Assembly (NCBI GenBank): GCA_015039465.1
Contig: MU130379.1
Coordinates: 772,666 to 797,929, forward strand
From: Phlegmacium glaucopus
Lineage: Eukaryota > Basidiomycota > Agaricomycetes > Agaricales > Cortinariaceae
Reading direction: 5' to 3'
Length of the DNA: 25,264 bases
Shown here: in pieces, positions 1-9,953 of the stretch
Layout of the letters: each line of letters starts with the position of its first letter
How positions within the stretch are numbered: position 1 is the stretch's first letter
Made by a program: the position numbers and the translations under genes
Notes under the pieces: generated by a model
What the model saw: only the letters and a program-made list of their open reading frames with translations
The model's database searches: none
Told to the model about the DNA's origin: nothing

Positions 1-2775
1 TCATGTGGTTACAATTTATGCGAGTTGTTCACGGGACCTTAGTACGCGTCAGTTCAATATCAATAGGACATGAGAGGTTGGGAGTACGTGTACGGATAGC
101 ACTTGGAGGTAGAGTGTACGTACGCCTTCGGATGTTGAACTTCGTAGGGGGTGACAGGTTGTCCGCTGTAGGTCTGGAATTAACACAGGTAGGCGTTGGA
201 GGCTCAGGAATACATAATAGTGGTAAGATAGTGGTAGGATTATTTAACAGCTGGAACATATCGGTATATGTTGGAGGCCCGGGGTTGTTTAACAGCCGAA
301 ACGTACCGTTAGTACGGATAGATGTTGGACGAATACTTAGCTGCCCGAACATACCACAAATGTAGGGTGGTCTCGGAGCATGTTCTAGCATGTGGATAAG
401 TGCTTTAAACCTACGGCTTCGTAATCCGTTCTTACGGAGACGTCTGGCGCGGGTGTTATGATCGGCTGCACCTGGCGGGGATGGAAGAAGTACGAGAAGG
501 CATCCTCGCCGTAGGTGGGGACAAGACATAGCCTACAGACGATTTGCTGACGGTCCACTGGTCAGAATGTATGGACGTGGAGTTGAGCTTAGGACAGATT
601 TTTTTCTGGAGCTCCCGTTACAGTAACAATGAAAGGGCTGGACAAAGGAACTGGACGAAACCGGGCAAAGATGGAGCGGTACAGGTGATTTATTCCTATA
701 GAAATTCCACGAATGTGTTTTGTTTCAGACCCTACTGTAAGTGCTAGCGAAGCAATGCGGAGGCTGTAGTAAGTGACTTGTAGTGTACCGGCTTACCGAT
801 TTGTGCAACCCGCCCTACTAACCCCGTAAGTGCCCACCACCTAAGCTCGCATTCTCCAGCACCTCGCGACTTTGAGTATCGTTTGTTGGCCTACCACGGT
901 CGTAATTAGCATTTGGCCTGGAACAGGAACAACTGTCCAGGAAGCAGCTGTTTGAGGGGCTACCGCGATGAGTAGGGGTGTATAGCACCTGGGTATAAGT
1001 ACGCAAGCGACTTCAGTGATCTAGTACGGAAGAGGGATTTGCTTATAGATCATGCTAGTTACTGTTTTCGATAGAAAACAAACAGACGGTTGTACTAGCG
1101 GCGAAGTAAGGTCGTGAGAGGAAGGTGCCCGTCCCGAACAAGCGGGAATGAGAGTGACTAGCGGTTCCCGTTTAGAGCTACGGCAGATAAAGAAAAGAGG
1201 TACCCTTCCGCTTACGAAAGTATAAATACTTCTAGAACTGAAAGGAATACATACCTGGACAAGTGTTATGGCCCGCACTGTGTTGCTACCTTGAAGTGGG
1301 TTTACCGGTGCAGTTCAGATATAGGCACTTACCAGTGACCATACTACACCAAATGGAACATATAAGCGACGTCAGATACTAACCCGCACCTTGCTGCTAT
1401 ACCGATCAGTGAGCACTACCCTTTATAATGTAGAATTTTCTGAGAACCTAAGTTCAGAGAGCACATCTCAGTCTTTAGTGTAAGGAGGTCTTCAACTTCC
1501 TACTAGGCCTCGAGTTCTTGGCACAAGGAGTAGAGCAGCTCCCCCTTCTATAAATGTAACCGCCGAAACAACTAAGATGACCTGCCATAGCACTCGTCTA
1601 ACCACCTTATGTACTAAGTGCACCAGTGGCAGCGTCATGAACTGTCACGGTGTGCGAAGGCTTGCCTTAGGCTCACCTCAGGCTCTTAAGGCTGATGTAA
1701 GGGTCAGCTTCACGCTTGACTCAGGCTCACGTTAGTACCTATAGCAGCTTCCATTCAGGTTAGTCTGAGGTGAGCCTGAGACGAATCTCAGGTTCGATTG
1801 GATTCCTCATAATGACTTGTTTACGGATATACTCGCAGTGGTCTACGAAGTGGCTCTATAATCGGGTTTGTTAGATTACCAATTAAGCTGGCTTAGACCT
1901 TCCACTTCACGCCGTACCTAACAACTAGCTAAAACTAATACGACGAAACTAATTTCCGCGACCCGAGAGCCTCGTTAAAGCCGACCAAAGGCCTGTCTAA
2001 GCAGAGTAACTATGGAAAGGTACAAAGTTATAAACTAAATGATTACGACGTAGTAAGTCCCATGTGGTGGAAAATACCGATAGCTAGAGTACGAAGTAGA
2101 GCTCTGCTTGTCTGTTCGGAAAGACGGTACTCGAGGCCGTACTAGAGCTCAGGTAGGAAATAACAGTGTAAAACACCTCTAGACATTGTTAGATACCTAC
2201 CCGGACCCTAACTCGCATCCCAACATCGCTGGGGGTACGTAAGAATACCTAGACGGGGATGCGGTACACCAAACTGTTTCTGCGATTATAGATGGTCTTA
2301 GAACCTATAGAATTCGAACCCAGTGTAACAACTACGACTCGCACGATAGGAGTTGTTAAAGGGTGGTAAAACCTTGAGAAAGTTCGGAAAACACTCTGCT
2401 GATGAGTGTCGAAAGAAAGGCTATGTAGGTTAACGACCCAGGTTATAGTGTGGTGTCCTTTACTAACTATATAACTTCCTACGACAAGCCGTACACCTAC
2501 GTCCACTTCTGCTTGGTCTACTAGAATGCCGTGAACTTGGACCGTTGAGCCCGCAACGTTCGATGTTACTTTAGAAGATACTTTGTTGGCACGTGGGTAT
2601 AGAACGAGGGGCTTTCGCTCGGTCTCGTCTGCTCTGCTCGTCTGTAGTTAGGTTCTTCCCTTTCTTCTGACGACTAGCCGGACTATAATAGTTGAAACTA
2701 TTGACCTGGGGGAGCGATCTTCTTTCTGAATCGGCAGCTGGTCAGCGGGTCTTGCACAGGAGACGTAGTAGTATC
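1..2775. pseudogene. FunK1 fungal-type protein kinase (read by complement only), disrupted
   Basis: Complementing 3-1640 gives one open frame. It holds the FunK1 N-terminal region (INRKPDLVLVDRSF, HAFAEVTRS, DRRFIPALSFHGQGLF) and then a glycine-rich loop region (IGRGTTIWLVTRDGKYYILK). The catalytic loop HRDISPNNLMVN lies near 1848-1885 and the metal-binding segment LLIDFDYAALIKG near 1920-1950. The C-lobe continues (GTPPFMAIDLMLH, HDLESILYCHILW) to a stop at 2773-2775 after a basic tail. FunK1 proteins are a kinase family greatly expanded in Agaricomycetes, with largely unknown roles. The copy looks broken: a stop at 1641-1643 leads into an inverted-repeat insertion, and a 1-nt frame change lies between the HRD loop and the DFD segment. 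Coordinates follow the printed, reversed sequence; in corrected sequence this is a minus-strand gene that starts at 3853. Confidence 0.85.
1669..1777. repeat. Inverted repeat inside the FunK1 gene
   Basis: A 13-bp perfect inverted repeat, AGGCTCACCTCAG at 1669-1681 and CTGAGGTGAGCCT at 1765-1777, flanks about 83 bases rich in the same word. It falls between the conserved GGIHDSRGHRR segment and the YERHQMLHRDIS segment of the kinase, where the frame is closed by stops. Read by complement, the words (GAGTCC, CCGAGT, ACTCGGAC) resemble those at the 5' end of the hAT-like element at 6538-6650. It may be a small non-autonomous insertion, but I found no clear target duplication. An inverted repeat survives string reversal, so this holds whichever way the block is read. 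Confidence 0.5.
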
Positions 2776-3029
2776 AAACCCCATCCATCGCTGTACAACC
2801 GTGGACCATCATCGTCATGGACTAACTACCAACTACTAACAAATGACCAAAATACAGAAAAGAGTGGATGAGAATCGAGTTAACAAAAATGATGACAGAA
2901 TACGCATGCAAATACCAGTAATAAATGAAGAGACACATACATGTAGCCATATGTATGACAATAAAATGCCTGGTTTGTTTGTTTAGTGCCATTGTTGAAA
3001 CAAAAATTGGCGCAGACGGTAGAAGACGG

Positions 3030-3600
3030 TACGTGTCTAACGCAGGACCGGTGCAAAGACCACCAGCAAGACGATCAGGTGAGAAGAAGAGAGTATGACA
3101 CCTACGGTTACCTCTATAAAGTCGGTATGCGAGAAACTATAGGAGACTAAGGGATAGTAACTAACACTCAGTTAACGAAGTTTGAGGTGGAGGTTGAATG
3201 TCAATTACATTTATATACATGTCTTGTCAAGTAATCTAAGTTCGAGTTCTTTCAGCGCAGTAGTTTCACGTCGATGTAGATGACAGTCACTCGCTGAGGT
3301 TGACCGGGTCATCGAATATGGACGGGTGTCTCGCCGAGAAGGTTCCTTAGGGCTGTGTGATCGCCAAGAAGTATACGGTCGAGTAGTGCCGACGTCGCCA
3401 GTGCAGTACAGGGTAGCTGATTACTAGGTCGAAGAGAGCTTGTTCTTTATTTACTAAACACAGTCAACTTAAGCTTGAACCTTCTTTTCATATTCTAAGA
3501 TCTCCGTGTTGTACTTTGTGAGGCCAAACAAAAAGGAAACTAAAACCAAACGACGCCAACTTTTCCTGAAGTTCCCTACGTATGCTACGTGAAAACTTGC
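3030..3600. CDS. Ser-rich coiled-coil protein (read by complement only), partial, unrecognised
   Basis: The complement reading gives an ATG at 3030-3032 and MHRLRPGHVSGGRS, with a GT-AG intron opening at 3165 (GTGAGT) after SLSLI. A second intron of about 47 nt (GTCAGT to CACAG) follows, then a Ser-rich stretch and a coiled-coil segment (LEQEINDLCQLNSNLEEKY). It then probably enters another intron (GTTTGTTT) and stops at the edge of the reversed block. In corrected sequence this gene would run off the contig end, so it is incomplete. It is about 250 bases downstream of the FunK1 stop. I do not recognise the family. Confidence 0.45.
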
Positions 3601-3853
3601 GGGAAGGGGGATTGGGAGGATATTGCACTGGACCATATTGCTGCATCGCAGGCCTGGATAAGACCAGGTTGGGGGCAGAGGATGGGCAATATGATGGCAG
3701 AGAATGACCTTGGGATGCTCCTTGGTCCTCCAATTCCATTTGATATACTAGTGTGTGAGCGCCGGCGGGATAGGGGTAAGGTGCTGATGAATTGTTATAG
3801 TTTTCGCTGAAGCAGGTGTCATGGAGCAGGATATTTGTTGGATAGTGCAGCAT
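3601..3853 (-). CDS. FunK1 kinase gene, N-terminal part in normal orientation
   Basis: A minus-strand reading frame starts with ATG at 3853-3851 and gives a Pro/Tyr/Ser-rich segment (for example SSAPYPYPAGAH and QQYGPVQYPPNPPS). The complement reading from base 1 continues in the same phase and composition (QVPWNHAQSSYSYPVLSNP), so this is the start of the FunK1 gene completed by the reversed block. The low-complexity N-terminus precedes the FunK1 domain. A 210-bp repeated sequence (3930-4139) lies about 77 bases upstream of the ATG and probably holds the promoter and leader. The frame continues past 3601 to 3488 on the printed strand, but that tail lies inside the reversed block and is spurious. 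Confidence 0.7.
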
Positions 3854-3929
3854 GTATAAGAACGGATCAATAAGAGACTTACACGGGGCTAAATAGAAGA
3901 CACAGATTGGTATATCGATAAGATTAACT

Positions 3930-4139
3930 ATAGCTAGCCTAGCACTGGATATTGCTGGATATCGACGAGACTCGATGGTGGTTGTGTAGAAATTTGAAAA
4001 GGGAAGTTACAAATACAACGACACAACTCGATTTTGTTTAAGTCGGAATCTCAGATACAACGACACAAATTGATTCTGAGTCAGCCAATCTTCCCACCTC
4101 GTTCCTTCTCGGCTATGTTAGAACCGATTTTCACTGGGC
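3930..4139 (-). repeat. 210-bp direct repeat, copy 1 (probable promoter/leader)
   Basis: Bases 3930-4139 recur at 12903-13113 with only about four differences (roughly 98% identity). Each copy contains two internal copies of ATACAACGACACAA. Both copies lie in the same orientation, directly upstream of minus-strand ATG codons (3853 and 12885). This suggests a duplicated 5' region rather than a terminal repeat; there are no TG..CA ends and no target duplication is evident. Confidence 0.8.
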
Positions 4140-6536
4140 ATTAGGCCTTGGGCTTGTCTGTGCACAATATATTGTTGAAAATCAATTTAGAAGATTTAGT
4201 GCAAGCTATAAATTGCAAACTCACTCAAAAGTTTGATCACACTTTAAAATTGATCCAAATAATTCTATATTCTGTACCTAGTCTTTAATTGATAATACTT
4301 TTCATTTATTTTTAAACTCTGTAACTTAATATAATGATTGTACTCTTTAGAGCTTAGATTGAACTTGAATGAACTCTTATAACAATTGTTAACAATAGGA
4401 AGCTTCTGAATTGTTTAAAGTTATAACAGTCTTAGTTAATAACTGACTTATCTTAAGCAACAATAATTACTAGATTATAATTGCTTTAGATAGATATACA
4501 GGAAAATAACCCTGTTTTTGATTATTGTTATAACTAAAATGAAAAGATAATAAAAGAAGAAAAGATTAAAAGTTAGTTCAGGATAATTAAGAAGTTTATA
4601 TATAATTTTATTTATTTAAAGCATTTAAAATTTAGTGAAATGTAAGTAAGATATAAGTAAGATAAATAAATGGTATTTATTTGTTCAAATAAGGTTGCTT
4701 AATGATTTTATTTTAATTACGCACTGTTTACTTTTTATTAAATAGCTTTATAAGAAGATTTTCTAAAAAAGGAAACTTTTATTAAAATAAGTCAGAATTT
4801 TAAGTTAAATCCTTGCTTTTGAATGTAATATAATATTAATTTATTCAAGATTTTAAACAGTCCTTTTAGTTAGTTTGTATCACAATCTTTGTGTATACTT
4901 ATTAGTGAATATAAGCTGTTACACTTTTGTCACAAATAGCAACTGATTATTTTTCACATTTAAATTTATTAAAAGATTACCTTTCTTCCTTACAGAGCCC
5001 TTTACTTTGTGGCATCCCAAATCTTCTGAACTAGCTGCTATGTCTACATCATATCCTTTTGACAATTCCACTTCTCTTGCTTGCTGAAATCTCTTCTCAA
5101 TCACTATATTTCTAATGCATTACTGTTACAACTTCAAACAATTTAGATGACTCTAATCATAAACAGTTGTATAAAGATTGGTTCTTCATAGTAATGAGCT
5201 CTGAAGAATGCCAAGAGATTGTCTCAAGGTATTGTCTTCAAGAGTTTGAGAGAGATTGAGAGTAAACAAGTAGATTCTCAAGAACTAGCTAGAGAATACA
5301 GTTGTTGTAAATATGGTATTTATATAAAAGAGATGAGTCACATAAGTGTATGAGTTATCCACATGTAAAAGTGAGTCATAGGTAAAAATAGGAATAACTC
5401 ATACAATGAGTCATATGCATGTAAGTGAAACAATGAAAAGAATGAAGTAAGCATATATAAACAGAAATAAAAAGAAGAGATAAAGCATGTATAAGTGAAA
5501 CAACATCATGTTTGGTGGAGTTTAAAAAAGAAAAAGAAAAGTTTGTAACAATTACTTTCTGCTCAGGCTTTATATTCTGGTCCCTGCCAATCTGAACTGG
5601 ATCCTAAGGCTATAATAATAAATAAATAAATCACTGACTTCTAGGCCCTTACACAGCTAGGGACAAGTACTGGAGAAGATCCTGGTTCTCTCTCAGGCTC
5701 TGAATTGACTACTCTCTAAGACTCTGAGCCAGAACCAGAGCTAGTCTACCCTGCTGCTCAGACAATGAGACTCGGAGTGAAGGGGATAGGGAGCTGGATG
5801 TGAGTATTTGAAACCAAACCTACCTTGATAATGCTTAAAATGATGTGGCCCATAAATTCAGGACCAAACCAGCTCACTCAGTAGCTACAAATTCAAGGAT
5901 CCCTTCCATGAGTCTAATCACCTCCATCACCTCCATTCCTTCCATCTGTGAGGGGCTATTAGGTGAAACAGGCATAAACTCAAAACTTCAGGCTCTTCAT
6001 AATGGTAGGGTGCATGGTCCTCACTTCCCTTGCATAATAGGACACTACCACCAATATTAGAAAGTGAGTAACTTCCTTCTGTTTTTTCTCCTCCTTCTTT
6101 TCAAAACTAATTAATTATGTGCAGGTTACTACTCTGACCCTTTGGCACAGAACAAATAAAGATAAGGTGGCTGCCTGCCTTTCTCAACAATGTCACTGTA
6201 GTCAGAATTAGATAAGTGCCATCTTTATATAAAGCTCATAAGAAACTGAGGAACTTGTATAGAAACTAAATTTCTAGGAGTTGTTGAGTGGTTCTAAGAG
6301 TGTGCAAAGTGGCAGAAGGAAAGAGGAGTGGAGCATCTTTTTAAAGTGTTTTAGAATTTGTGCATCAATGCCTTATTTCCTGATCAGCCTCAAATTCACT
6401 GCAAACCTTATGCAGATTGCAAAAATATTGTTGGTATCTGTGCTCTTTTAGTATACCAAATACTGTTACAACTTCAAATGATTCAGGTACACTGATTGTT
6501 AACAGTCATTACTATCAAGACTTTACACTCACCCAC
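4140..6536. other. AT-rich, gene-poor tract
   Basis: From about 4190 to 5560 the sequence is strikingly AT-rich, with long A/T runs and no convincing gene. A 61-codon minus frame at 4919-5104 lies in it, which I cannot assign. A related word, ACTGTTACAACTTCAAA, occurs at about 5124 and again at about 6463 with partly conserved flanks, as if two decayed copies of one repeat were present. From 5580 to 6530 the composition is closer to normal but no supported coding region is visible. I read the tract as decayed transposon sequence, which is inference. Confidence 0.45.
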
Positions 6537-6537
6537 C

Positions 6538-6562
6538 AGTCCGATTGGAATCTAATCGGACT
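6538..6562. repeat. Perfect inverted repeat at the 5' end of the hAT-like element
   Basis: AGTCCGATT (6538-6546) and AATCGGACT (6554-6562) form a 9-bp perfect palindrome around a 7-base spacer. The preceding base gives a CAG start typical of hAT termini. It lies just upstream of tandem repeats and hAT coding sequence, so it is probably terminal or subterminal. Confidence 0.55.
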
Positions 6563-6589
6563 CTGAGTAATCCGAGTAAAAACATCAAA

Positions 6590-6652
6590 AGTCCAAGTTC
6601 AGTCCAAGTTCAGTCCAAGTTCAGTCTGAGCTGAGTCTGAGCTGAGTCCAAG
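6590..6652 (+). repeat. Tandem subterminal repeats (11-bp unit)
   Basis: The unit GTCCAAGTTCA is repeated three times in tandem, followed by two copies of the variant GTCTGAGCTGA and a final GTCCAAG. Short repeats of this kind commonly lie inside hAT ends as transposase binding sites; that role is inferred from family knowledge and position. Confidence 0.7.
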
Positions 6653-6654
6653 AT

Positions 6655-7527
6655 CATTTTTCTTCAAGAAACCCAAGTGCAAGAAATCAACAACTCCCAT
6701 TCCATCTGATGACCCAATTGTTGATGATGATATAGCAGCTGTTGAGAAGGCAGAGTATGATGCCCAGGTAGAACAGGATGATGAAGGGCAAATTGCACAT
6801 GATGAGCCAACAGTTCGGTCTATTTATGATCAAGCTATTGAACTTATGAGAGAACAGAGGGTTGAAATGACAGTGAATGAGGAGGAATTAGCTCTGAACT
6901 TATTTCCAAAGGTGAGTTTATTTATTTATTTTGTCTTTTAATCTATTAAAAATCCTGTATTAGGTTGCAGGGCTTGCTTGTCAAATTCAGGATTCTTCAC
7001 CTCTCAAGGAAAAGTTTAAGGATCTTGTTTCACGAGATTCTGAGCTTCAATCTAGCATGAGGGACTCTCTTGTTTTGCGTGTTCCAACCTGATGGAATTC
7101 TGACTTTGACTGCCTGTATTCACATCTATATTTCAAGACAGTTGTTCAGAGCATGACAGGTGTAACAGAAAACAAACTCAAAGCCTATTGCCTTAGTGAG
7201 GATCAATGGGACCTTGCTGTTAGGGGATAACCCTGAAGTATATACCATCCTCACTGTTGACATTTTATCCTTATTTCGACTTGATTACATACTTATTTGC
7301 CACTGTTTGGCTACCACCCTATTTCAAGTAGTAGTCAGTAATTACTGACCTTATCTCATTATTAACTGGAAATCCCTACTTTACTAACTCATTGCTACTG
7401 TCACCTAGTCTTTATAGACCCCCCACTCTCCCTAGAGTCTCTGTCTCCTCTTATATGTAGGTTGCCCTAACACTTGCAGAAGACCTTCAGGCGGTCTTAG
7501 TGGTAGCTTTTTTATTTCCTGTTTTCA
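6655..7527 (+). pseudogene. hAT-family transposase fragment
   Basis: A plus-strand reading carries fungal hAT transposase motifs. An acidic linker (AVEKAEYDAQVEQDDEGQ) is followed by an intron at 6912-6963 (GTGAGT to TTAG). The next exon has QIQDSSPLKEKFKDLV, then VPT-stop-WNSDFDCLYSHL, then TENKLKAYCLSEDQWDLAEDLQAVL. The N-terminal BED zinc-finger part is missing: subterminal repeats abut mid-protein sequence, so this is an internally deleted copy. A TGA at 7090-7092 replaces the conserved Arg of the VPTRWNS motif. A solo LTR (7218-7472) splits the DLAEDL codons. The next intron opens near 7495 and its 3' half appears, string-reversed, at about 9926, followed by LFKDLTELFSKADIPLV. Confidence 0.75.
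7218..7472. mobile_element. Solo LTR (255 bp) with 5-bp target duplication
   Basis: It begins TGTTAGGG and ends CCCTAACA (8-bp perfect inverted ends with the TG..CA signature), and is flanked by CTTGC at 7213-7217 and 7473-7477. Removing it and one CTTGC restores the hAT reading frame exactly (DQWDLAEDLQAVL). No internal retrotransposon region is present, so it is a solo LTR left by LTR-LTR recombination. It inserted into the hAT copy and is therefore younger than it. The superfamily (copia or gypsy) cannot be assigned from the LTR alone. Confidence 0.88.
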
Positions 7528-7528
7528 G

Positions 7529-7692
7529 TTGCGCGGGCGACGAGACGTCGGCGGCGACGGAGGTTGAGGTAGTTGAGGAAAAGGAGGCGGAGGGCGCGTG
7601 CAAGGAGGCGGAGGGCGAACGAGGCCTAAGCTCGGGCCCGGAGAAGGTTGAATCGAACAACCCTCCTTGGCTCCAACAACAACAACAACAAG
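7529..7692. CDS. Charged coiled-coil N-terminus (read right to left), partial
   Basis: Read right to left without complementing, ATG at 7692-7690 opens about 54 codons. They begin with an Asn run and LGSSQQAKLEEAR, then alternate Glu/Arg/Ala in heptad style (REAEERAREAEEKELMEL), and continue to the block edge. The ATG is preceded by a good context (ATTACC). Such Glu/Arg/Ala-rich N-termini occur in basidiomycete retroelement Gag-like proteins, but nothing diagnostic is visible. A similar charged reading (AEMRRMQAEALKRHSKAEKA) occurs in normal orientation near 9335-9400 and may be a separated part of the same gene. Confidence 0.4.
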
Positions 7693-7952
7693 TACCATTA
7701 ACAAACCTCCTACACCCAATTCCATCAATACGCTTCACTTCTTAGAGTTGGTCAGAGGCCGCCAGAAATATGGTGCGGTTGGAGCGTGCCATATTTAGCA
7801 ACAACAACAACATATATTTGTGGTTGGTCTCTCGTCACCTGGTCTGGAATCCAGTTCTCTGAGGGACAACAAGCAAATCCCTTCCACATTGGAACTGAAC
7901 ATAGTGTGTCTCCATCCCTCGTTCCCATCTCCACCTACTCCTACTTATACTC

Positions 7953-8127
7953 TCTCAGAAACCACTCTGATGTCGCCAACTGTCATCCCCTGTCACTGTT
8001 CATTTTCCGACTTTTTCGCTTCCCTCATCTCCTACTCCTACTCCTACCCATTCTTTCTCAGAAGTCATTCTGATATCGCCAACTGTCATCTCCTGTCACT
8101 GTCATTCATTCCCTGACTTTTTCGCTT
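7953..8127. repeat. Two-copy direct repeat of about 70 bp, period 104
   Basis: CTCAGAAACCACTCTGATGT (from 7953) and CTCAGAAGTCATTCTGATAT (from 8057) begin two diverged copies that both run to a GACTTTTTCGCTT end (about 8021 and 8127). Between them are CTCCTA trinucleotide-type repeats. The repeat lies within the suspected reversed area; direct repeats persist under reversal. No function is apparent. Confidence 0.7.
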
Positions 8128-9926
8128 GAATTCCTTCCTTAAGTGACCTTAAGGTGACTCTACTACTTTCACCCCCCATTCTTACTTAACTTGACTTGAT
8201 GGATAGGACCATGTTTTCTCGTCATAAATATGGGATTCCTACTCCGATACATTTTGTTATTTTTTCTTTCTTCATGCGCGACAGTTTCCTTCTTTCTATT
8301 TCTCTCCTGTCGACGCTCTTCTTTTCTTGTTACCTTTTCTTCTTCCTTGTTATTTTTTTAGACATTTCACAGTTTCCCGTTCTCTTTTCTTTTCTTCCGT
8401 CACATGTATCAGGTTATCGTTTTTATATAGTTGAGGTATCCGCACACCAGTACAGTTTTTACACTTTCCAGGACTCAGTTGTGAACTTTCCGCGTCGGAA
8501 TAAGGGCTCTTTTGTGATGAACGGGTACTAGGGTACAACGCGTCGGAACTATTGTGAACTGTGTGACGCTCTTATTAGGAGACGACGACTAAGTAGACGT
8601 TAAGGACGAATCAGCACTAGGAGGACCTGAAGGATTTAACAGTATTTCTCCCACCCTTCCGAAGTCCATGGCGCACTTACTACCAAAACCGTCACTTACT
8701 ATTCTATTCTCCATCTACTCACTCCTATCCCCTGACTCACTCTAGGTCCTCGCTCCCTACCGTTCTATTTACCGACTCCCCTTCTGAACACCCAGGTATC
8801 GGTGTTGTTGTTACTGTTTCGGAACATGTATTACCCTCTACATCAACTACGCAGGTATTTCCCCGGCAAGAACTTTACTACCTGGTTCCTATGCTAGTTT
8901 GCGCTCGGCTACTGGCTGCGCTTATCATCTAACTAGCGAAACGACCTAGTGATCGGTTCCTTGCTTGCCTACCATATACGAATCCTCGTACAGCTATCAC
9001 TTTTGTTACCTCTCGTATCACACTCTGTAACTCTCATACTACTCGTTACCCCTACAATAGCAACTTGCTTACTAAAGCAACTGGTCCTTGTGCTAAGTCC
9101 CAACGAAGGTTTTATCCATTCACTTAAACTTCAGGCGAATAAAAGTACTACCGCTGAAAATTCGAAAGAAGAGTGCGATGGTTAGTCATAACCACGCGCT
9201 GTTGCCTGTTGACCGGAGCTCCCAGAGCCGGAACTGTCCCTCCATGACAATGTAAGGCAGTGTGGCAATGAGGCCAGGCTGAGGCAACCTCAGCAAAGGC
9301 CATCAGGCATGAGGCAAGGTCATGAGAGGGAGCAAAGGCTGAGATGAGGAGGATGCAGGCTGAGGCTCTGAAGAGGCATAGTAAGGCTGAGAAGGCTGCT
9401 ATAAGGTTTGTGGAATGGTGTGGAAGCAGTATTGTTGATAAGGAAACAGTAGTGAAAGGGTGATAGTCAGTCGTGTGGTCGGTACCTAATAAGTGGGTTC
9501 TTACGTCCTGGAAAGGCCCTCGTCTTGCGTCGTGAATATAAATATAAGATATAAAGCCAACGTTAAGAGAAATATAAATTTCATGAGCTTGAACATACAA
9601 AAGGGAATCAAGCTTATAGTTGAATCAAGGGGAGGAGAACAAAAAGGAGATTCAGTGACTCCAGAAGGCTGAATAATGAAAGAGAAGGCAAGGCTTTAGT
9701 CCTGTGGAATCCTCGACCCGCCGTGTCGTGTATGCGACTCCGGTTGCAGGAAAGGCCCAATGACAAGGCCAAGGCAAGGCAGGCAAGGCCTCATTGAGGC
9801 TGCACTGAAGAGGAAACAAAATTTGAATTGTTCCTCGTATCCTTGTCGAAGTTGGTGTTCTCCCTATAGTCGGAAACTTTTCTCGAGACATTCTAGAAAC
9901 TTTTCGATTTCTATTCTAATCTTACG
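8128..9926. other. No supported gene; low-complexity and reversed sequence
   Basis: From 8160 to 8500 the strand is T-rich and gives only low-complexity frames. From 8640 to 9070, reading right to left without complement keeps a frame open for roughly 160 codons (including GHRLAFDRILGPSFQERPLY), which I cannot assign. From 9230 to 9470 there is a GAGGC/AAGGC-rich stretch that resembles charged coiled-coil coding but contains stops. AT-rich sequence with TATAAATATAAG follows at 9535-9560. Nothing here can be given a function. Confidence 0.4.
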
Positions 9927-9953
9927 AAAAAAAAAAAAAAAAAAAAAAAAAAA
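9927..9953 (+). repeat. Poly(A) run of 27
   Basis: An uninterrupted run of 27 adenines separates reversed-type sequence on its left from normal minus-strand transposase coding on its right. It truncates the transposase after HGRQIASATPF. It could be the 3' tail of a retroposed sequence, or a joining or gap artefact, since a suspected reversed block ends exactly at its edge. Confidence 0.8.

Larger units (their letters stand above)
1..3600. other. String-reversed (complement-only) block at the left end
   Basis: This block reads as coding sequence only when the printed strand is complemented base by base and read left to right, not reverse-complemented. In that reading, bases 3-1640 are 546 codons without a stop and carry clear FunK1 kinase motifs; further kinase motifs and a second gene follow. 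At about position 3600 the normal minus-strand reading of 3853-3601 joins in frame to the complement reading that begins at base 1. That is what an in-place reversal of bases 1-3600 predicts. Normal reading frames on either strand here are short and meaningless. Inversion by recombination keeps strand polarity and cannot produce this, so I infer an assembly or gap-fill error. The edge is placed to within a few bases. Confidence 0.9.
7529..9926. other. Area with string-reversed segments (partly resolved)
   Basis: The hAT intron opened near 7495 is completed if sequence is read right to left from 9926 without complementing: GCATTCTAATC, then TTTAG, then codons for LFKDLTELFSKADIPLV, a hAT continuation in the correct phase. 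Likewise, reading right to left from about 7692 to 7529 gives ATG followed by six Asn codons and a charged coiled coil (EEARARIRSKREAEERAR). Printed 7529-9180 and 9830-9926 are richer in CpG than their reversals, which fits. In contrast, about 9230-9470 looks natural as printed, so more than one event or nested reversal may be involved. Inner boundaries are uncertain. Confidence 0.6.

Noticed and set aside
3..529. Overlapping plus and minus frames of 120 and 166 codons at the left end
   Set aside because: They are shadows of the complement-only FunK1 frame, with no recognisable motifs as printed.
1..3600. A natural inversion as the cause of the left-end anomaly
   Set aside because: A true inversion would be readable as the reverse complement; only plain complementing works, which recombination cannot produce.
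8196..8531. 111-codon Phe/Leu/Ser-rich frame that looks like a membrane protein
   Set aside because: T-rich low complexity inside a suspected reversed area; no transmembrane family pattern beyond base composition.
9148..9600. 150-codon minus-strand frame
   Set aside because: It crosses the GAGGC-rich stretch antisense to the more natural plus reading and has no motif; probably chance.
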